Shown here: positions 5,502 to 6,481 of the stretch, one piece after another
Layout: every line of letters starts with the position of its first letter
How positions within the stretch are numbered: the first letter of the stretch is position 1
Source of the DNA: JANXSD01 sp043758125
GTDB taxonomy: Bacteria > Bacteroidota > Bacteroidia > AKYH767-A > OLB10
Assembly (NCBI GenBank): GCA_043758125.1
Contig: JAYVOC010000047.1
Coordinates: 1-6,481 of the forward strand
Direction of reading: 5' to 3'
Length of the DNA: 6,481 nucleotides
The notes under the pieces: generated by a model
What the model was told of the DNA's origin: nothing
Database searches by the model: none
Seen by the model: the letters and a program-made list of their open reading frames with translations, nothing else
Made by a program: the position numbers and the translations under genes

Positions 5502-6481
5502 GATAGAATAATTAAATCAATATCAGCAGCTGATAATTTTTTAAGTAATTGATTGAAAACATTCGTTGCCCAAATGATTTTCATCAAATTCAAATGAGGT
5601 TTACCAATACAGATTGTGGTAATTTTATTTGCTTCAGCTGTTTCCCCAATTGTAGCTGCAATATTATCACTTTGTACGGTTAAAACCTCGGCACCAAGCT
5701 CGGTAGCTAGTTTAAAGTTATTAATTAAATGCCTTTGTTTATCAAGTGCAATTTTATCAGAATTCTCTGACGGTATTTGAACATACAAAACAAACCAGCG
5801 ACTATGGTAGTAATTTGCAAGACGAGAGGTTTTCCGAATTACCACTTTTGCTGTGAAATCATTGCTGCTGATGCAAGCCATAAATCGCTCTTGTCGAACA
5901 GTTGTATGACGAGAAACTTCACTCTCCACTTTGCGTTCAACTTGAGAAGCTACTTCTTTCAGCGCTAACTCTCGTAATTGAAGAATATTTTCCGACTTGA
6001 AAAAATTATCTAATGCCGCCTTAATTTTTTCTGCACGATAAATTTTTCCTTCTTTAAGTCGGATGATTAATTCATCTGCAGTCAAATCAATATTTACAAC
6101 TTCGTCAGCCTGTGATAATACTGAATCTGGAACACGTTCTTTTACTTCTACACCAGTAATTGCTTTTACCTCATCATTTAAACTTTCAATATGCTGAATG
6201 TTAACAGCAGAAATTACATTTATACCTGCATTCAAAATTTCTACAACATCTTGCCAACGTTTTTCATTTGGACTACCTTCGATATTTGTATGTGCAAGCT
6301 CATCAACAATCACCACTTCAGGACGAAGAGCAATGATTGCTTGAACATCCATCTCGTCTAATTGTTTTCCTTTGTAAAAAATATTTCGTCTAGGAATAAC
6401 TGGAAGTCCTTCTAATAATGCTTGCGTCTCTTCACGGTTATGCGTTTCAATATAACCAATCTTAACATCTATACCGCTCTT
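5498..6481 (-). CDS. kdpD: KdpD N-terminal sensor protein (KdpD domain plus USP-like domain), 5' partial
   Basis: The frame is open to the right edge, giving 327 visible residues. Residues before the internal ATG at 6352 match KdpD well (GIDVKIGYIETHNREET, LLEGLPVIPRR, GKQLDEMD), so the true start lies beyond the window, with the Walker A region missing from view. Visible parts are the KdpD domain with VDELAHTN (Walker B-like, Asp60) and KRWQDV, then NIQHIESLNDEV, ITGVEVKERVPD and DEVVNIDLTADEL, ending near residue 165. A charged helical linker follows, then a universal-stress-protein-like domain at about 198-327 (ERFMACIS, LATELGAEV, GKPHLN). The protein stops after the USP domain; there are no membrane helices and no kinase domain, unlike the roughly 900-residue single-chain KdpD of Escherichia coli. 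It should be a cytoplasmic regulator of potassium uptake, acting on or with the kinase encoded next, whose start codon overlaps this stop. kdpABC would be expected upstream, outside the window. Confidence 0.93.
   Translation of the reverse strand, partial: KSGIDVKIGYIETHNREETQALLEGLPVIPRRNIFYKGKQLDEMDVQAIIALRPEVVIVDELAHTNIEGSPNEKRWQDVVEILNAGINVISAVNIQHIESLNDEVKAITGVEVKERVPDSVLSQADEVVNIDLTADELIIRLKEGKIYRAEKIKAALDNFFKSENILQLRELALKEVASQVERKVESEVSRHTTVRQERFMACISSNDFTAKVVIRKTSRLANYYHSRWFVLYVQIPSENSDKIALDKQRHLINNFKLATELGAEVLTVQSDNIAATIGETAEANKITTICIGKPHLNLMKIIWATNVFNQLLKKLSAADIDLIILS

Noticed and set aside
5777..5968. Open frame of 63 codons on the + strand
   Set aside because: Antisense to the USP-like domain of kdpD, with no signal or motif of its own; a shadow frame.
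5498..6352. kdpD N-terminal gene starting at the ATG at 6352
   Set aside because: The frame continues to the right edge with residues that match KdpD before this ATG, so it is an internal methionine, not the start.

Overview
The window looks like chromosomal DNA from a member of the Bacteroidota. It is AT-rich (roughly one third G+C by eye). Gene starts lack clear Shine-Dalgarno sequences. Two proteins end in type IX secretion system (T9SS, Por) C-terminal sorting domains, and the potassium sensor KdpD is split into separate N-terminal and kinase genes, an arrangement familiar from this phylum. No rRNA, tRNA, CRISPR array, insertion sequence or phage gene is visible, and there is no gene-free stretch longer than about 80 bases.

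Left part (1-2143, + strand): three closely packed genes. The first is the 3' end of a gene entering from the left, whose product ends in a degenerate T9SS sorting domain. One base later comes a complete 491-residue secreted beta-propeller-like protein with a good sorting domain. Ten bases later comes a 98-residue exported protein that I do not recognise. A 15-bp perfect inverted repeat overlaps the stop codon of the second gene, just ahead of the third. The three read as one transcription unit for cell-surface or secreted proteins.

Right part (2196-6481, - strand, read from right to left): a four-gene run made of kdpD N-terminal part (running off the right edge), a HAMP-PAS histidine kinase, a glutathione-peroxidase-family thiol peroxidase, and an ABC transporter ATPase. 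KdpD-N and the kinase overlap by 4 bp (ATGA), which suggests translational coupling. Together they are probably the two halves of a potassium/turgor-sensing kinase. The kdpABC genes and a response regulator would be expected beyond the right edge but cannot be seen. The peroxidase starts about 80 bp after the kinase and has a 15-bp dyad just before its likely start codon, so it may have its own control. The ATPase follows one base after the peroxidase, without a permease gene beside it. The two transcription units converge on a 52-bp gap at 2144-2195.

Most of the window is ordinary for the phylum. The points most worth a second look are the split KdpD pair, the two inverted repeats, the orphan ABC ATPase tied to a peroxidase, and the unknown small secreted protein. 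I do not see strong evidence for a wholly new system.
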